From: Variovorax guangxiensis
GTDB taxonomy: Bacteria > Pseudomonadota > Gammaproteobacteria > Burkholderiales > Burkholderiaceae_C
Length of the DNA stretch: 64,000 nt
Reading direction: 5' to 3'
NCBI RefSeq assembly: GCF_003952165.1
Contig: NZ_RXFT01000017.1
Span: forward strand, 62,001 to 126,000
Below are positions 1 to 7,877 of this stretch, in pieces. A program made the position numbers and the translations under genes. The notes under the pieces were generated by a model that saw nothing but the letters and a program-made list of their open reading frames with translations, had not been told where the DNA came from and did not search any database. The first letter of the stretch is position 1, and every line of letters starts with the position of its first letter.

Positions 1-1341
1 CGGCTGCTCGGGCGAATGGCGCGCCTCGATGTGCCCGGCCGCGATGGCGACGCGCGCGGCCGAGCCTTCCACCATCTCCACGCTGTGCGTTGGCACGAGC
101 GTGATGCGCGAAGGCCGCCCCGGCGCATGGCCCGAGCGGCCCGCGCGCTGCAGCAGCCGCGCCACGCCCTTGGGCGAGCCGATCTGCAGCACGCGCTCCA
201 CCGGCAGGAAGTCCACGCCGAGGTCGAGGCTGGAGGTGCAGACCACCGCCTTGAGCTCGCCGCTCTTCAGGCCCAGCTCGACCCATTCGCGAACCTCGCG
301 GTCGAGCGAGCCGTGATGCAGCGCGATGAGGCCCGCCCATTCCGGCTTTGCTTCGAGCATCGCCTGGTACCAGATCTCAGCCTGCGAGCGCGTGTTGGTG
401 AAGACCAGCGTGGTGCTGCTCGCGGCGATCTCCTCGATCACCTGCGGCAGCATCGTGAGGCCCAGGTGGCCGCCCCACGGAAAGCGCTCGGCGACGCCGG
501 GCAGCAGCGAATCGATGACCAGCTTCTTCGGCACCTGCCCCTGCACCAGCACGCCCTCTTCATGGCCCAGCAGCGCATGCATCGCCTCGTGCAGGTTGCC
601 CAGCGTGGCCGACATGCCCCAGATCGCGAGGCCCGGGTTCCAGCGCTTCAGCCGCGCGAGCGCGAGCTGCACCTGCACGCCGCGCTTGTTGCCCAGCAGC
701 TCGTGCCATTCGTCGACCACCGCCATGCGAACGTGGCCGAGTACCTCGTGCGCATCGGCCCGCGCGAGCAGCAGCGAAAGGCTTTCGGGCGTGGTGACGA
801 GCACCGTGGGCAGGCGCTGGTTCTGCGCGCTGCGCTCGGCGGAGGTGGTGTCGCCGCTGCGCGCGCCGGCGCTCCATGGATGCACCTCGGCGCCGAGGGC
901 TTCCAGCGGCTGCTGCAGTGCGCGCAACGTGTCGGCCGCCAGCGCGCGCATCGGCGTGAGCCACAGCACGGTGAGCGGCTCGGCAACAGGCCGTGCGTTC
1001 GTCGATGCGGCCGCCTTGCGCGCCCGCACGAAGGCCTGCAGCGCACCCAGCCACACGGCGTAGGTCTTGCCAGCGCCGGTGGTGGCATGCAGCATGCCCG
1101 AGCGGCCATCGGCGATCGCCTTCCAGACCTCGCGCTGGAACTTGAAAGGCTTCCATCCGCGCTCGGCGAACCATGCATCGAGCTCGGCTTTGACTGCCTT
1201 GCTCCTTCCCCCGCTGGGGGAAGGCTGGGATGGGGGCACGCGGCCTTCAACAGACCGCTCCCCCGAGATACGCCGCGTGCCCCCACCCCTGCCCTCCCCC
1301 AGAGGGGGAGGGAGCGAAGCGGGATCCTTCGGGCTGGTCAT
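1..1341 (-). CDS. Lhr-like DEXH-box helicase, ligase-associated (3' end outside window)
   Basis: N-terminal 447 codons of a superfamily 2 helicase of the ligase-associated DNA damage response set. Walker A (ATTGAGKT, about residues 85-92), the DExH box (VVDEWHEL, from residue 208) and a SAT motif (GMSATLG) are visible, followed by the second RecA domain with a VLQIGSPKG / QRAGRSGH region. It should use ATP to unwind or remodel damaged DNA for the neighbouring ligase and exonuclease. The ATG overlaps the ligase stop as ATGA, so translation is probably coupled. Residues of about 8-46 are encoded by a palindromic repeat and look unlike the family. The conserved protein begins near KAELDAWF. The gene continues past the left edge. 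Confidence 0.9.
   Translation of the reverse strand, partial: MTSPKDPASLPPPLGEGRGGGTRRISGERSVEGRVPPSQPSPSGGRSKAVKAELDAWFAERGWKPFKFQREVWKAIADGRSGMLHATTGAGKTYAVWLGALQAFVRARKAAASTNARPVAEPLTVLWLTPMRALAADTLRALQQPLEALGAEVHPWSAGARSGDTTSAERSAQNQRLPTVLVTTPESLSLLLARADAHEVLGHVRMAVVDEWHELLGNKRGVQVQLALARLKRWNPGLAIWGMSATLGNLHEAMHALLGHEEGVLVQGQVPKKLVIDSLLPGVAERFPWGGHLGLTMLPQVIEEIAASSTTLVFTNTRSQAEIWYQAMLEAKPEWAGLIALHHGSLDREVREWVELGLKSGELKAVVCTSSLDLGVDFLPVERVLQIGSPKGVARLLQRAGRSGHAPGRPSRITLVPTHSVEMVEGSAARVAIAAGHIEARHSPEQP
1204..1312. repeat. Palindromic repeat element, copy A (family 1)
   Basis: Two perfect hairpins face each other: CCTTCCCCC/GGGGGAAGG at 1204-1224 and CCCTCCCCC/GGGGGAGGG at 1292-1312, each with a 3-base loop. 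Between them the arms TGGGGGCACGCGG and CCGCGTGCCCCCA pair again, so the whole unit is one long inverted repeat. It lies inside the 5' end of the helicase reading frame. The layout resembles a REP/BIME-type dispersed element. A second copy lies at 3003-3097. Confidence 0.8.
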
Positions 1342-2993
1342 GCGGGCAACAACGCAGCGAGCGTCTGCAAGGTATCGGCCTCCTCGACCGGCTTGTCCTC
1401 GCGCCATCGCAGCATGCGCGGAAAGCGCACCGCGATGCCGCTCTTGTGCCGCGTGCTGCGCGCGATGCCCTCGAAGCCGAGCTCGAACACCAGCGTGGGC
1501 TTCACGCTCTTCACCGGTCCGAAGCTCTCCACGGTGGTCTTGCGGATGATCGCGTCCACGCGCGCCATCTCGGCATCGGTGAGGCCCGAGTAGGCCTTGG
1601 CGAAGGGCATGAGCCTGCGGTCCTCCTGTCCGGGCGGGCCGTCCCACACGGCGAAGGTGTAGTCGCTGAAGAGGCTGGCGCGCCGGCCGTGGCCGCGCTG
1701 CGCGTAGATCAGCACCGCATCGACGCTCAGCGGATCGATCTTCCACTTCCACCACACGCCCACGTCCTTGGTGCGGCCAACGCCGTACTGCGCGTCGCGG
1801 CGCTTGAGCATCATCCCTTCCACGCCCATGGCGCGCGCCGCTTCGCGCTGGCGCGCGAGATCGGGCCAGTCGGCCCCGGCGAGCACCGGGCTCGGCAGCA
1901 GCGAGGGATGGTCCATGCGCGCCACCAGCTCGTCGAGCAGCACTCGGCGCTGCGACTGCGGCAGCGCGCGCAGGTCGCGCCCCTCCCATTCGAGGATGTC
2001 GTAGGCCAGCAGCACCACCGGGATGTCGCGCAGCAGCTTCGCGCCCAGCGTCTTGCGGCCGATGCGCTTCTGCAGCTCGGCGAAGGGCTGCACGCGGCCC
2101 TCGCGCCAGACGACGATCTCGCCGTCGAGCACCGTGCCGTCGGGCAGCGCCTCGCCGAGCGTGGCGAGTTCGGGGAAGCGCTCGGTCACCAGCTCCTCGC
2201 CGCGCGACCACACCCACGCCGCGCCCGCGCGCTTGACCAGCTGCGCGCGGATGCCGTCCCATTTCCATTCGACGATCCAGTCCGAGGGCGGCCCCAGCAC
2301 CGCGTCGAACTGCTCCAGCGGCAGGTTGAAGGGATGCGCAAGGAAGAAGGGGTACGGCTGGCCGCTGGTCTTCTGCTCCTGCTCGGAGCCCGACTCGGGA
2401 GCGATGAGCGCCTGGTAGTCGTCGGCCCGCGGCCTTCCTCCGATGTGCGTGTAGCCCATGAGCCGCTGCGCCACGCGCTTGGCGTCGATGCCGCCCACGG
2501 CCGCGAGCGCCTGCGTGACCTGAAGCTTCGACACGCCGACGCGGAACGCGCCGGTGATGAGCTTGAAGTACACCAGCCGCTCCTCGGGCGCGAGCTGCCG
2601 CCACTGCGCGCGCAGGCGGTCGGGCAGCTCGTCGGGCGTGTTCTTCGCGGCGTCGCGCAGCGGCAGCAGGTGCTGCTCGACCCATGCGGCAAGGCCCAGG
2701 TCGTGCGCGTCGGTGGGCGGCGGCAGCAGCAGCGCGATGGTCTCGGCCAGGTCGCCCACCGCGTCGTAACTCTCGTCGAACAGCCACTCGGGCAGGCCCG
2801 CCGCCTCCTGCGCGAGCAGCCGCAGCAGCTTGACCGGCACCAGCTGGCGCGGCTTGCCGCCCGCGAGGAAGTAGACGGCCCAGGCCGCATCCGCCGCATC
2901 GGCCTCGCGCAGGTAGCGCTGCAGGGCGGCCTGCTTGGCGAGGTTCGACGTGCTGGCGTCGAGCTCGTGATAGAGCGCGGCGAAGGCCTTCAT
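1338..2993 (-). CDS. ATP-dependent DNA ligase, ligase-associated damage response type
   Basis: 551 aa. Seals nicks in duplex DNA through an enzyme-adenylate. The nucleotidyltransferase lysine sits in EWKWDGIRAQ (KxDG motif I). Later ligase motifs are visible as DGEIVVW, EGMMLKRRDAQY and KWKIDPLSVDAVLIYAQ, followed by an OB-fold C-terminus. The N-terminal 200 residues form the helical DNA-binding domain. This is the non-LigD ATP ligase that many Proteobacteria carry next to an Lhr-like helicase and an SNM1-like exonuclease. Its ATG overlaps the exonuclease stop (ATGA) and its stop overlaps the helicase start, so the three are one operon. NCBI names the family 'cisplatin damage response ATP-dependent DNA ligase'. 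Confidence 0.93.
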   Translation of the reverse strand: MKAFAALYHELDASTSNLAKQAALQRYLREADAADAAWAVYFLAGGKPRQLVPVKLLRLLAQEAAGLPEWLFDESYDAVGDLAETIALLLPPPTDAHDLGLAAWVEQHLLPLRDAAKNTPDELPDRLRAQWRQLAPEERLVYFKLITGAFRVGVSKLQVTQALAAVGGIDAKRVAQRLMGYTHIGGRPRADDYQALIAPESGSEQEQKTSGQPYPFFLAHPFNLPLEQFDAVLGPPSDWIVEWKWDGIRAQLVKRAGAAWVWSRGEELVTERFPELATLGEALPDGTVLDGEIVVWREGRVQPFAELQKRIGRKTLGAKLLRDIPVVLLAYDILEWEGRDLRALPQSQRRVLLDELVARMDHPSLLPSPVLAGADWPDLARQREAARAMGVEGMMLKRRDAQYGVGRTKDVGVWWKWKIDPLSVDAVLIYAQRGHGRRASLFSDYTFAVWDGPPGQEDRRLMPFAKAYSGLTDAEMARVDAIIRKTTVESFGPVKSVKPTLVFELGFEGIARSTRHKSGIAVRFPRMLRWREDKPVEEADTLQTLAALLPA

Positions 2994-4120
2994 GGTGCCT
3001 CTCCTTCCCCCGCCGGGGGAAGGTCGGGATGGGGGCTCTCGGCCTCCCCATCGAGCGCAGTCTGCCCTCTCCCCTGCCCTCCCCCGGAGGGGGAGGGAGT
3101 CTCTTGATCATCTTCATCGCCGTACTCGGTCTTGAAGCCTCGCGCATCGAGCCCGTTCTCGGTGAGCCACCGCACCATCACCTGCACGCTGCCATGCGTG
3201 ACGAACACGCGCTCGGCCCCGGTGCCGGCGATGGCCTGCTGCAGGCCGGGCCAGTCGGCATGGTCGGACATCACGAAGCCTCGGTCCACGCCGCGCCGCC
3301 TGCGCGTGCCGCGCAGCTGCATCCAGCCGCTCGCGAAGGCGTCGGCGTAGTTGCCGAAGCGCTTCATCCACGGCGAACCCTGTGCCGAGGGCGGCGCGAG
3401 CACCAGCGAACGCTTCAGCAGCGCGGCATCGACGCCCTCGCCGTCGGCACGCAGGGTGGGCGGCGGCGCGACGCCGGCCGCGCGGTACACGGCATTGAGC
3501 GGCTCCACCGCGCCGTGCACGACGATGGGACCGATGCTCGCGTCCACGCCGTGCAGGATGCGCTGCGCCTTGCCGAAGGCATAGCAGAACAGCACCGATG
3601 CGCGGCCGGCTTCGGCGTTGGCGCGCCACCATGCGTCGATCTGCGCGAACAGCACCGGCTGCGTCGGCCAGCGGTAGACCGGCAGGCCGAAGGTCGACTC
3701 GGTGATGAAGGTGTCGCAGGGCACCGGCTCGAACGGCGGGCAGGTGCCGTCGGGCTCCGTCTTGTAGTCGCCCGAGGCCACCCACACGCGCCCGCCGTGC
3801 GCGAGCCGCACCTGCGCCGAGCCCAGCACATGGCCCGCAGGGTGCAGCGAGACGCGCACGCCGTGGTGCTCGATGGCTTCGCCGTAAGGCAGCGTCCGCA
3901 GCGCGATGTCGCGTCCCAGGCGCGCGCGCAGCGTGCCGGCGCTGTCGGTGTGGGCGAGGTAGTGCCCGTGCCCGGCGCGCGCGTGGTCGGAATGCGCATG
4001 GGTGATGACGGCGCGCGCCACCGGCCGCCACGGGTCGATGTAGAAATCGCCGGGCGGGCAGTACAGGCCCTCGGGCCGGGCGACGACGAGGAGGTCTTCT
4101 TCCTGCTTTGCGGGACGCAT
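2990..4120 (-). CDS. Ligase-associated DNA damage response exonuclease (metallo-beta-lactamase fold)
   Basis: 376 aa, SNM1/Pso2-like MBL-fold nuclease. Metal-binding motifs are visible: HAHSDHARAGH (HxHxDH), PAGHVLGSAQV, ESTFGLP and SDHADWPGL, with the terminal VFVTHGS. It probably trims DNA ends before the ligase acts. An upstream in-frame ATG at 4174 exists, but homologous sequence starts at MRPAKQEEDLL, so the start was set at 4120. The last 35-40 residues are encoded by palindromic repeat B and form a Pro/Gly/Ser-rich tail unlike the rest of the protein. The stop overlaps the ligase start by 4 bases. Confidence 0.9.
   Translation of the reverse strand: MRPAKQEEDLLVVARPEGLYCPPGDFYIDPWRPVARAVITHAHSDHARAGHGHYLAHTDSAGTLRARLGRDIALRTLPYGEAIEHHGVRVSLHPAGHVLGSAQVRLAHGGRVWVASGDYKTEPDGTCPPFEPVPCDTFITESTFGLPVYRWPTQPVLFAQIDAWWRANAEAGRASVLFCYAFGKAQRILHGVDASIGPIVVHGAVEPLNAVYRAAGVAPPPTLRADGEGVDAALLKRSLVLAPPSAQGSPWMKRFGNYADAFASGWMQLRGTRRRRGVDRGFVMSDHADWPGLQQAIAGTGAERVFVTHGSVQVMVRWLTENGLDARGFKTEYGDEDDQETPSPSGGGQGRGQTALDGEAESPHPDLPPAGEGEAP
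3003..3097. repeat. Palindromic repeat element, copy B (family 1)
   Basis: Same layout as copy A: CCTTCCCCC-gcc-GGGGGAAGG at 3003-3023 and CCCTCCCCC-gga-GGGGGAGGG at 3077-3097, about 50 bases apart. It occupies the 3' end of the exonuclease gene and is translated into its C-terminal tail. Confidence 0.8.
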
Positions 4121-4197
4121 GGCATGCCATCGTAGGCGCTGCCGGGGTTTGGCGCCGCCGAACGACGGGCGCAAAGCGTTGTGGGCGGGCTCCTACC

Positions 4198-4728
4198 CTA
4201 GGGTCGCTTCGGACGGTTCTTCGCCATGTCGAGCACATTCATCTTCATGCCGTTGGGCATGACCATGTCGCCCGGCTTCTGGTCGGCCTTGCAGGGGCCG
4301 ATCCATTTGGCCTCCATCACGCTGTGGCCCTCGGCGCGGCCCATCAGCGGCGGGCTGTAGCTCGACTTGCTCTCCATGCGATAGGCGGTGCCGAAATCGC
4401 CGCTCATCACCGCGTGCGATGTGGCGACGGTGTTGCCGATCTTGCAGACCGAGTCCATGACCAGCTTGCCGCCGTCCGAGCTCAGCTCCTGCTTGGAGCA
4501 CAGGTCCTTGCCCATGCCCTGGCCCATGTCGCGCAGCGCCTTGTCGCTGGCCGCGTCGATGCATTGCTGCATGGTGTGGCCTGCTGCGGCGTCCTTGCCG
4601 CCGCTGCCGTCCCCCGTCCGGATCTCCCAGAGGCCTGGCTTGCGCGCGGGAAAGTCGAGCGCGAGCGCCGGCACCGCGAGGGCACCGGCCGCCAGGCAGG
4701 CCACGGCGGCGGAAAGACGGAAGTTCAT
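4198..4728 (-). CDS. DUF3617 domain secreted protein
   Basis: 176 aa. An N-terminal signal peptide (n-region MNFRLS, hydrophobic core, cleavage after about ALA at residue 24) is followed by the DUF3617 hallmark RKPGLWEI, cysteine residues in QQCIDAA, DLCSKQ, SVCKIG and GPCKAD, and a final segment rich in Met/Gly/Asn. Members are periplasmic proteins of unknown function. The ATG at 4728 was chosen because the longer open frame upstream runs antisense to no homology and lacks a signal peptide. It stands alone between the exonuclease and the PAP2 gene. Confidence 0.85.
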   Translation of the reverse strand: MNFRLSAAVACLAAGALAVPALALDFPARKPGLWEIRTGDGSGGKDAAAGHTMQQCIDAASDKALRDMGQGMGKDLCSKQELSSDGGKLVMDSVCKIGNTVATSHAVMSGDFGTAYRMESKSSYSPPLMGRAEGHSVMEAKWIGPCKADQKPGDMVMPNGMKMNVLDMAKNRPKRP

Positions 4729-4805
4729 GGCGGGCTCCCCCGGCGGTGTACGGCGATGCCCGGTTTTTACCGCGCGCGCCGCCGCGGCGGTATATCGCGA
4801 TCGGC

Positions 4806-5513
4806 CTACGCCGGAACAGCCGCCGTGCCGCGCCGCCTCGTGGCGGCGCCGAACGCCACGCCCAGGGCGAAGCCGCCGAGCACGTCGATCAGCACGTGCT
4901 GTCGCACCGCCATCGTCGAATAGACGATGCCCGCGGCCCAGGCCACGTTGACGGCGCGCAGCCAGAGCGGCGCCCCCACCGCCCGCAGTTGCCGCGCCAG
5001 CACCACGCAGCTGAACACCGAGAACGACACATGCAGCGAGGGAAAGGCGTTGCCGGCCGAGTCGACCATCTTGAGGAACTGCAGCGAGGTGCCCGGCGTG
5101 GTCTCGACCACGAAGTTGGGAATCGCCGTGGGCATGAACCAGAACACGAGCAGCGCCAGCAGCGTCATGGCCGCGCAGCCCAGCGAGAAGCCGGTCAGTT
5201 CGCGCATGTCCCCGGCCAGCAGCACCGGCAGCGCGATGTAGCCCCACAGCGATAGATACACCGGCAGCAGCCACGGCCAGAAGGCGATGAGCCGGTCGAC
5301 GGGCGTGAGGGGCAACACCCAGGCCTGGCCCGCGTTCTTCATGATCCAGAAGTACAGCGGGAAGAAACCGAGCGTGGCGACGGTGTTGCCGACCAGCTTC
5401 AGGGGGAACAGCGTGATGCTGCGCTTCCACAATGCCGCGAGCCATGGCGGCACCATCGAGGAAGACGATGCGGAAGAAGACGAGGATGTTGCGTCGGACG
5501 CGGGAGGTGTCAT
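4806..5513 (-). CDS. PAP2-superfamily membrane phosphatase
   Basis: 235 aa with about six membrane helices after a Ser/Asp-rich N-terminus. The PAP2 catalytic segments are present as FPSLHVSFSV (central SxH motif) and MAVRQHVLIDVLGG (RxHxxxD type), placing the active site at the membrane surface, where lipid phosphates or inositol-phosphoryl groups are likely substrates (inferred). The first KxxxxxxRP motif is not obvious, as in the aureobasidin-resistance-like PAP2_3 group. An alternative start is the internal Met at MVPPWLAAL, about 19 residues on. The run of Ser/Asp codons before it may be untranslated. Confidence 0.82.
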   Translation of the reverse strand: MTPPASDATSSSSSASSSSMVPPWLAALWKRSITLFPLKLVGNTVATLGFFPLYFWIMKNAGQAWVLPLTPVDRLIAFWPWLLPVYLSLWGYIALPVLLAGDMRELTGFSLGCAAMTLLALLVFWFMPTAIPNFVVETTPGTSLQFLKMVDSAGNAFPSLHVSFSVFSCVVLARQLRAVGAPLWLRAVNVAWAAGIVYSTMAVRQHVLIDVLGGFALGVAFGAATRRRGTAAVPA

Positions 5514-5538
5514 GGAGGCCTGGGCAGCGCGCCGCGCG

Positions 5539-6705
5539 CTACCAGGGCGTCCACTTTAATTCGCTTTTCGCCGAAGCCACCGTGCGTTCGATGAAGCGCA
5601 CGCCGCGCGCGCCGTCCTCCACGCGCGGATAGTCGGCCGCCAGCGGGTCGGCAGTACGCCCTTCGAGCCTTGCGCGGATGTCCGCCGCCACGCCCGCGTA
5701 CACGTTCGCGAAGGCCTCGATGAAGCCTTCCGGGTGTCCGGCCGGCAGCCGGCTCGCGCGTTTCGCGGACTCGCACAGCCACGGCGCGCCGCGCGTGAGT
5801 ACCTGCAGCGGCCCGTCGTGCGGCAGGTGCACCAGCCGGCTCGGTTGCTCCTGGTGCCATTCGAGCGTGCCAAGCGTGCCCGACACGCGCAGGCGCAGGT
5901 CGTTCTCCAGGCCGGTGTTGATCTGCGAAGCGATGAGCACGCCGCGCGCGCCGCCCTCGAAGCGCAGCAGCAGGCTGCCGTCGTCGTCGAGCATGCGGCC
6001 CGGCACCAGCGCGCCGAGGTCGGCGCACAGGCTCTCGATGCGCAGGCCGGTGACGGTGGCCACGAGGTTCTCGGCATGCGAGCCGATGTCGCCGATGGCG
6101 CCGGCCGCGCCGCTGCGCGCGGGGTCGGTGCGCCAGTCGGCCTGCTTGTTGGCGCCGCTGCCCTCGACGTGGCTCGCAAGCCAGCCCTGGTTGTATTCGA
6201 CGACGACCTTGCGCACCTCGCCGATGAGGCCCGAGCGCACCATCTCGCGCGCCTGCCGGACCATCGGGTAGCCGGTGTAGTTGTAGGTGACGCCGAACAC
6301 CGTGCCCTTCTTCGCGACCGTAGCGACTAGCGCGTCGGCCTGCTCGCGCGTGTGCACCAGCGGCTTGTCGCACACCACGTGGAAGCCCGCCTCGGCGAAG
6401 GCCTGCGCCACCGGGAAGTGCACATGGTTGGGCGTGACGATCGACACGAAGTCGATGCGCTCGCCCTCGGGGCGCTTGAGCTCGTCGGCCAGGAGCGCCT
6501 GCCAGTCGCCGTGGTTGCGATCGGCGGCCAGGCCGAGGTCGCGGCCCGAGGCGCGCGCCTTCCCGGGGCTGGACGAGAGCGCGCCCGCGACGAGCTCGAT
6601 CTGCCCGTCGAGCGCCATGGCCTTGCGGTGCACGGCGCCGATGAAGGCATCGCGGCCGCCGCCGACCATGGCGTAGCGCAGTTTGCGAGGAGGTGTGTCG
6701 CTCAT
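5539..6705 (-). CDS. Gfo/Idh/MocA family oxidoreductase
   Basis: 388 aa NAD(P)-dependent sugar or polyol dehydrogenase-type protein. The N-terminal Rossmann fold begins with YAMVGGGRDAFIGAVHR, an unusual GGG motif also found in inositol-2-dehydrogenase-like relatives. A CDKPL motif marks the lysine region (EKP in the classical family), and IGDIGSHAEN is the GxxxDxGxH-type catalytic segment. The ATG at 6705 is favoured over an upstream in-frame Met because the extension is translated repeat sequence. It follows the sugar ABC transporter genes on the same strand after a 166-base gap holding repeat C, so it probably oxidises the imported sugar or a derivative. Confidence 0.88.
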   Translation of the reverse strand: MSDTPPRKLRYAMVGGGRDAFIGAVHRKAMALDGQIELVAGALSSSPGKARASGRDLGLAADRNHGDWQALLADELKRPEGERIDFVSIVTPNHVHFPVAQAFAEAGFHVVCDKPLVHTREQADALVATVAKKGTVFGVTYNYTGYPMVRQAREMVRSGLIGEVRKVVVEYNQGWLASHVEGSGANKQADWRTDPARSGAAGAIGDIGSHAENLVATVTGLRIESLCADLGALVPGRMLDDDGSLLLRFEGGARGVLIASQINTGLENDLRLRVSGTLGTLEWHQEQPSRLVHLPHDGPLQVLTRGAPWLCESAKRASRLPAGHPEGFIEAFANVYAGVAADIRARLEGRTADPLAADYPRVEDGARGVRFIERTVASAKSELKWTPW

Positions 6706-6734
6706 CAATCGTCTCGGTGTTCGTGGTAACTGTC

Positions 6735-6843
6735 CCCTCTCCCTCTGGGAGAGGGCTGGGGTGAGGGCATCGGCGGTTGCACGCGCACAGCCTTTGCCAT
6801 CGCCGTCGACCCTCACCCCAACCCTCTCCCCGAGGGGAGAGGG
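6735..6843. repeat. Palindromic repeat element, copy C (family 2)
   Basis: Two hairpins, CCCTCTCCC-tct-GGGAGAGGG at 6735-6755 and CCCTCTCCCC-ga-GGGGAGAGGG at 6822-6843, flank an inner inverted pair (GGGGTGAGGG / CCCTCACCCC). The architecture equals copies A and B but the arm sequence differs, so this is a second family. It lies between the binding-protein gene and the oxidoreductase gene and could stabilise the upstream mRNA or attenuate read-through. Confidence 0.8.
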
Positions 6844-6871
6844 AGCAAGACGGGCCCGCCGCTTCAGGACA

Positions 6872-7834
6872 TCAGAAAGGCGAATTGGGGTGGTAGAAGT
6901 CCTTGGCGTTTTCCTTGGTGATGAGCACCGAAGGAATGATCGTGGTCGCCGGCAGCTTCTCGCCCTTCAGGCGCGCCTCGGCCGTGAGCTTGATCGCGTC
7001 GTAGATGAACTTCGGCGAGTAGCTCACGTCGGCGGTGATGCGCTTGTCCTTGCCGTCCATGATGGTCTTGACCATGCCCTTGGCGCCCGCGCCGCCGAAG
7101 ATGATCTTGATATCGTCGCGCTTGGCCTGCTCGATGGCCTTGAGCACGCCCACGGCCATGTCGTCGTCGGCGGCCCAGATGGCGTCGATGCTCTTGAAGC
7201 GCGTGAGGTAGTCCTGCGTGACCTTGAAGGCGTCGTCGCGGTTCCAGTTGGCGTACTTGGCGTCGAGCAGCTTGATGTCGGGGCTGTTCTTGAGCACCGC
7301 GTTGAAGGCATCCATGCGCTCGTTGTCCAGCGTGGTCGCGATGCCGCGCAGCGCCACCACGTTGCCCTTGCCGTTCAGCTGCTTCACGATGTATTCGGCC
7401 GGAATCTTGCCGAAGGCCGTGTTGTCGCCGGCCACGTACGCATCCTGCGCGCTGGTGTCGGTGAGGCCGCGATCCACCACGGTCACGTAGGCGCCCTTGG
7501 CCTTGACCTGTGCCACGGGCTTGGTCAGCGCTGCGGATTCGAAGGGGAACACGACCAGCGCGTTGATCTTGGTGACCGTCGAAAGGTCCTGCAGCTGGTT
7601 GGCCTGCTCGGGCGCGTTGGCGGCCGTCTTGATGGTGATCTTCAGGTCCTTGTGTTCCTTCTCCAGGTCCTTCTTCGCCTGGTTGGCCCAGTAGTTGATG
7701 CCGCCCATGAAGCTGTGCGTGGCCGCGGGAATCGAAACGCCGAGGTTGACCTTCTCCGCGGCGAGCGCGGGCAGGCTGGCGAACGCGGCGGCGGCAACCG
7801 CCGTGAGTGCGAGGCGTCGGGTGAAAGTCGTCAT
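6872..7834 (-). CDS. Sugar ABC transporter periplasmic binding protein (ribose type)
   Basis: 320 aa. A signal peptide (MTTFTRRLALTAVA to ALAA) is followed by a periplasmic-binding-protein-like fold of the ribose/galactose cluster: VNLGVSIPAATHSFMGG, ALVVFPFESAALTKPV, VTVVDRGL, WAADDDMAVGVLKAIEQ. It delivers a pentose, polyol or similar sugar to the permease. The exact ligand cannot be read from the sequence. The gene lies 43 bases after the permease gene on the same strand, and expression should follow the ROK regulator at the head of the operon. Confidence 0.9.
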   Translation of the reverse strand: MTTFTRRLALTAVAAAAFASLPALAAEKVNLGVSIPAATHSFMGGINYWANQAKKDLEKEHKDLKITIKTAANAPEQANQLQDLSTVTKINALVVFPFESAALTKPVAQVKAKGAYVTVVDRGLTDTSAQDAYVAGDNTAFGKIPAEYIVKQLNGKGNVVALRGIATTLDNERMDAFNAVLKNSPDIKLLDAKYANWNRDDAFKVTQDYLTRFKSIDAIWAADDDMAVGVLKAIEQAKRDDIKIIFGGAGAKGMVKTIMDGKDKRITADVSYSPKFIYDAIKLTAEARLKGEKLPATTIIPSVLITKENAKDFYHPNSPF

Positions 7835-7877
7835 GCTGGATGTCTCCTCTTGGTTGATGGAACGGAACGGGAAAGAA

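Noticed and set aside
16..3107. Long plus-strand open frames (525 and 625 codons) over the first 3 kb
   Set aside because: They lie antisense to the helicase and ligase genes, whose motifs are unmistakable. Long antisense frames are normal at this GC content.
4198..5445. 415-codon frame extending the DUF3617 gene upstream
   Set aside because: The extension is antisense-like Ala/Arg-rich sequence overlapping the PAP2 gene in another frame; the signal peptide starts at 4728.
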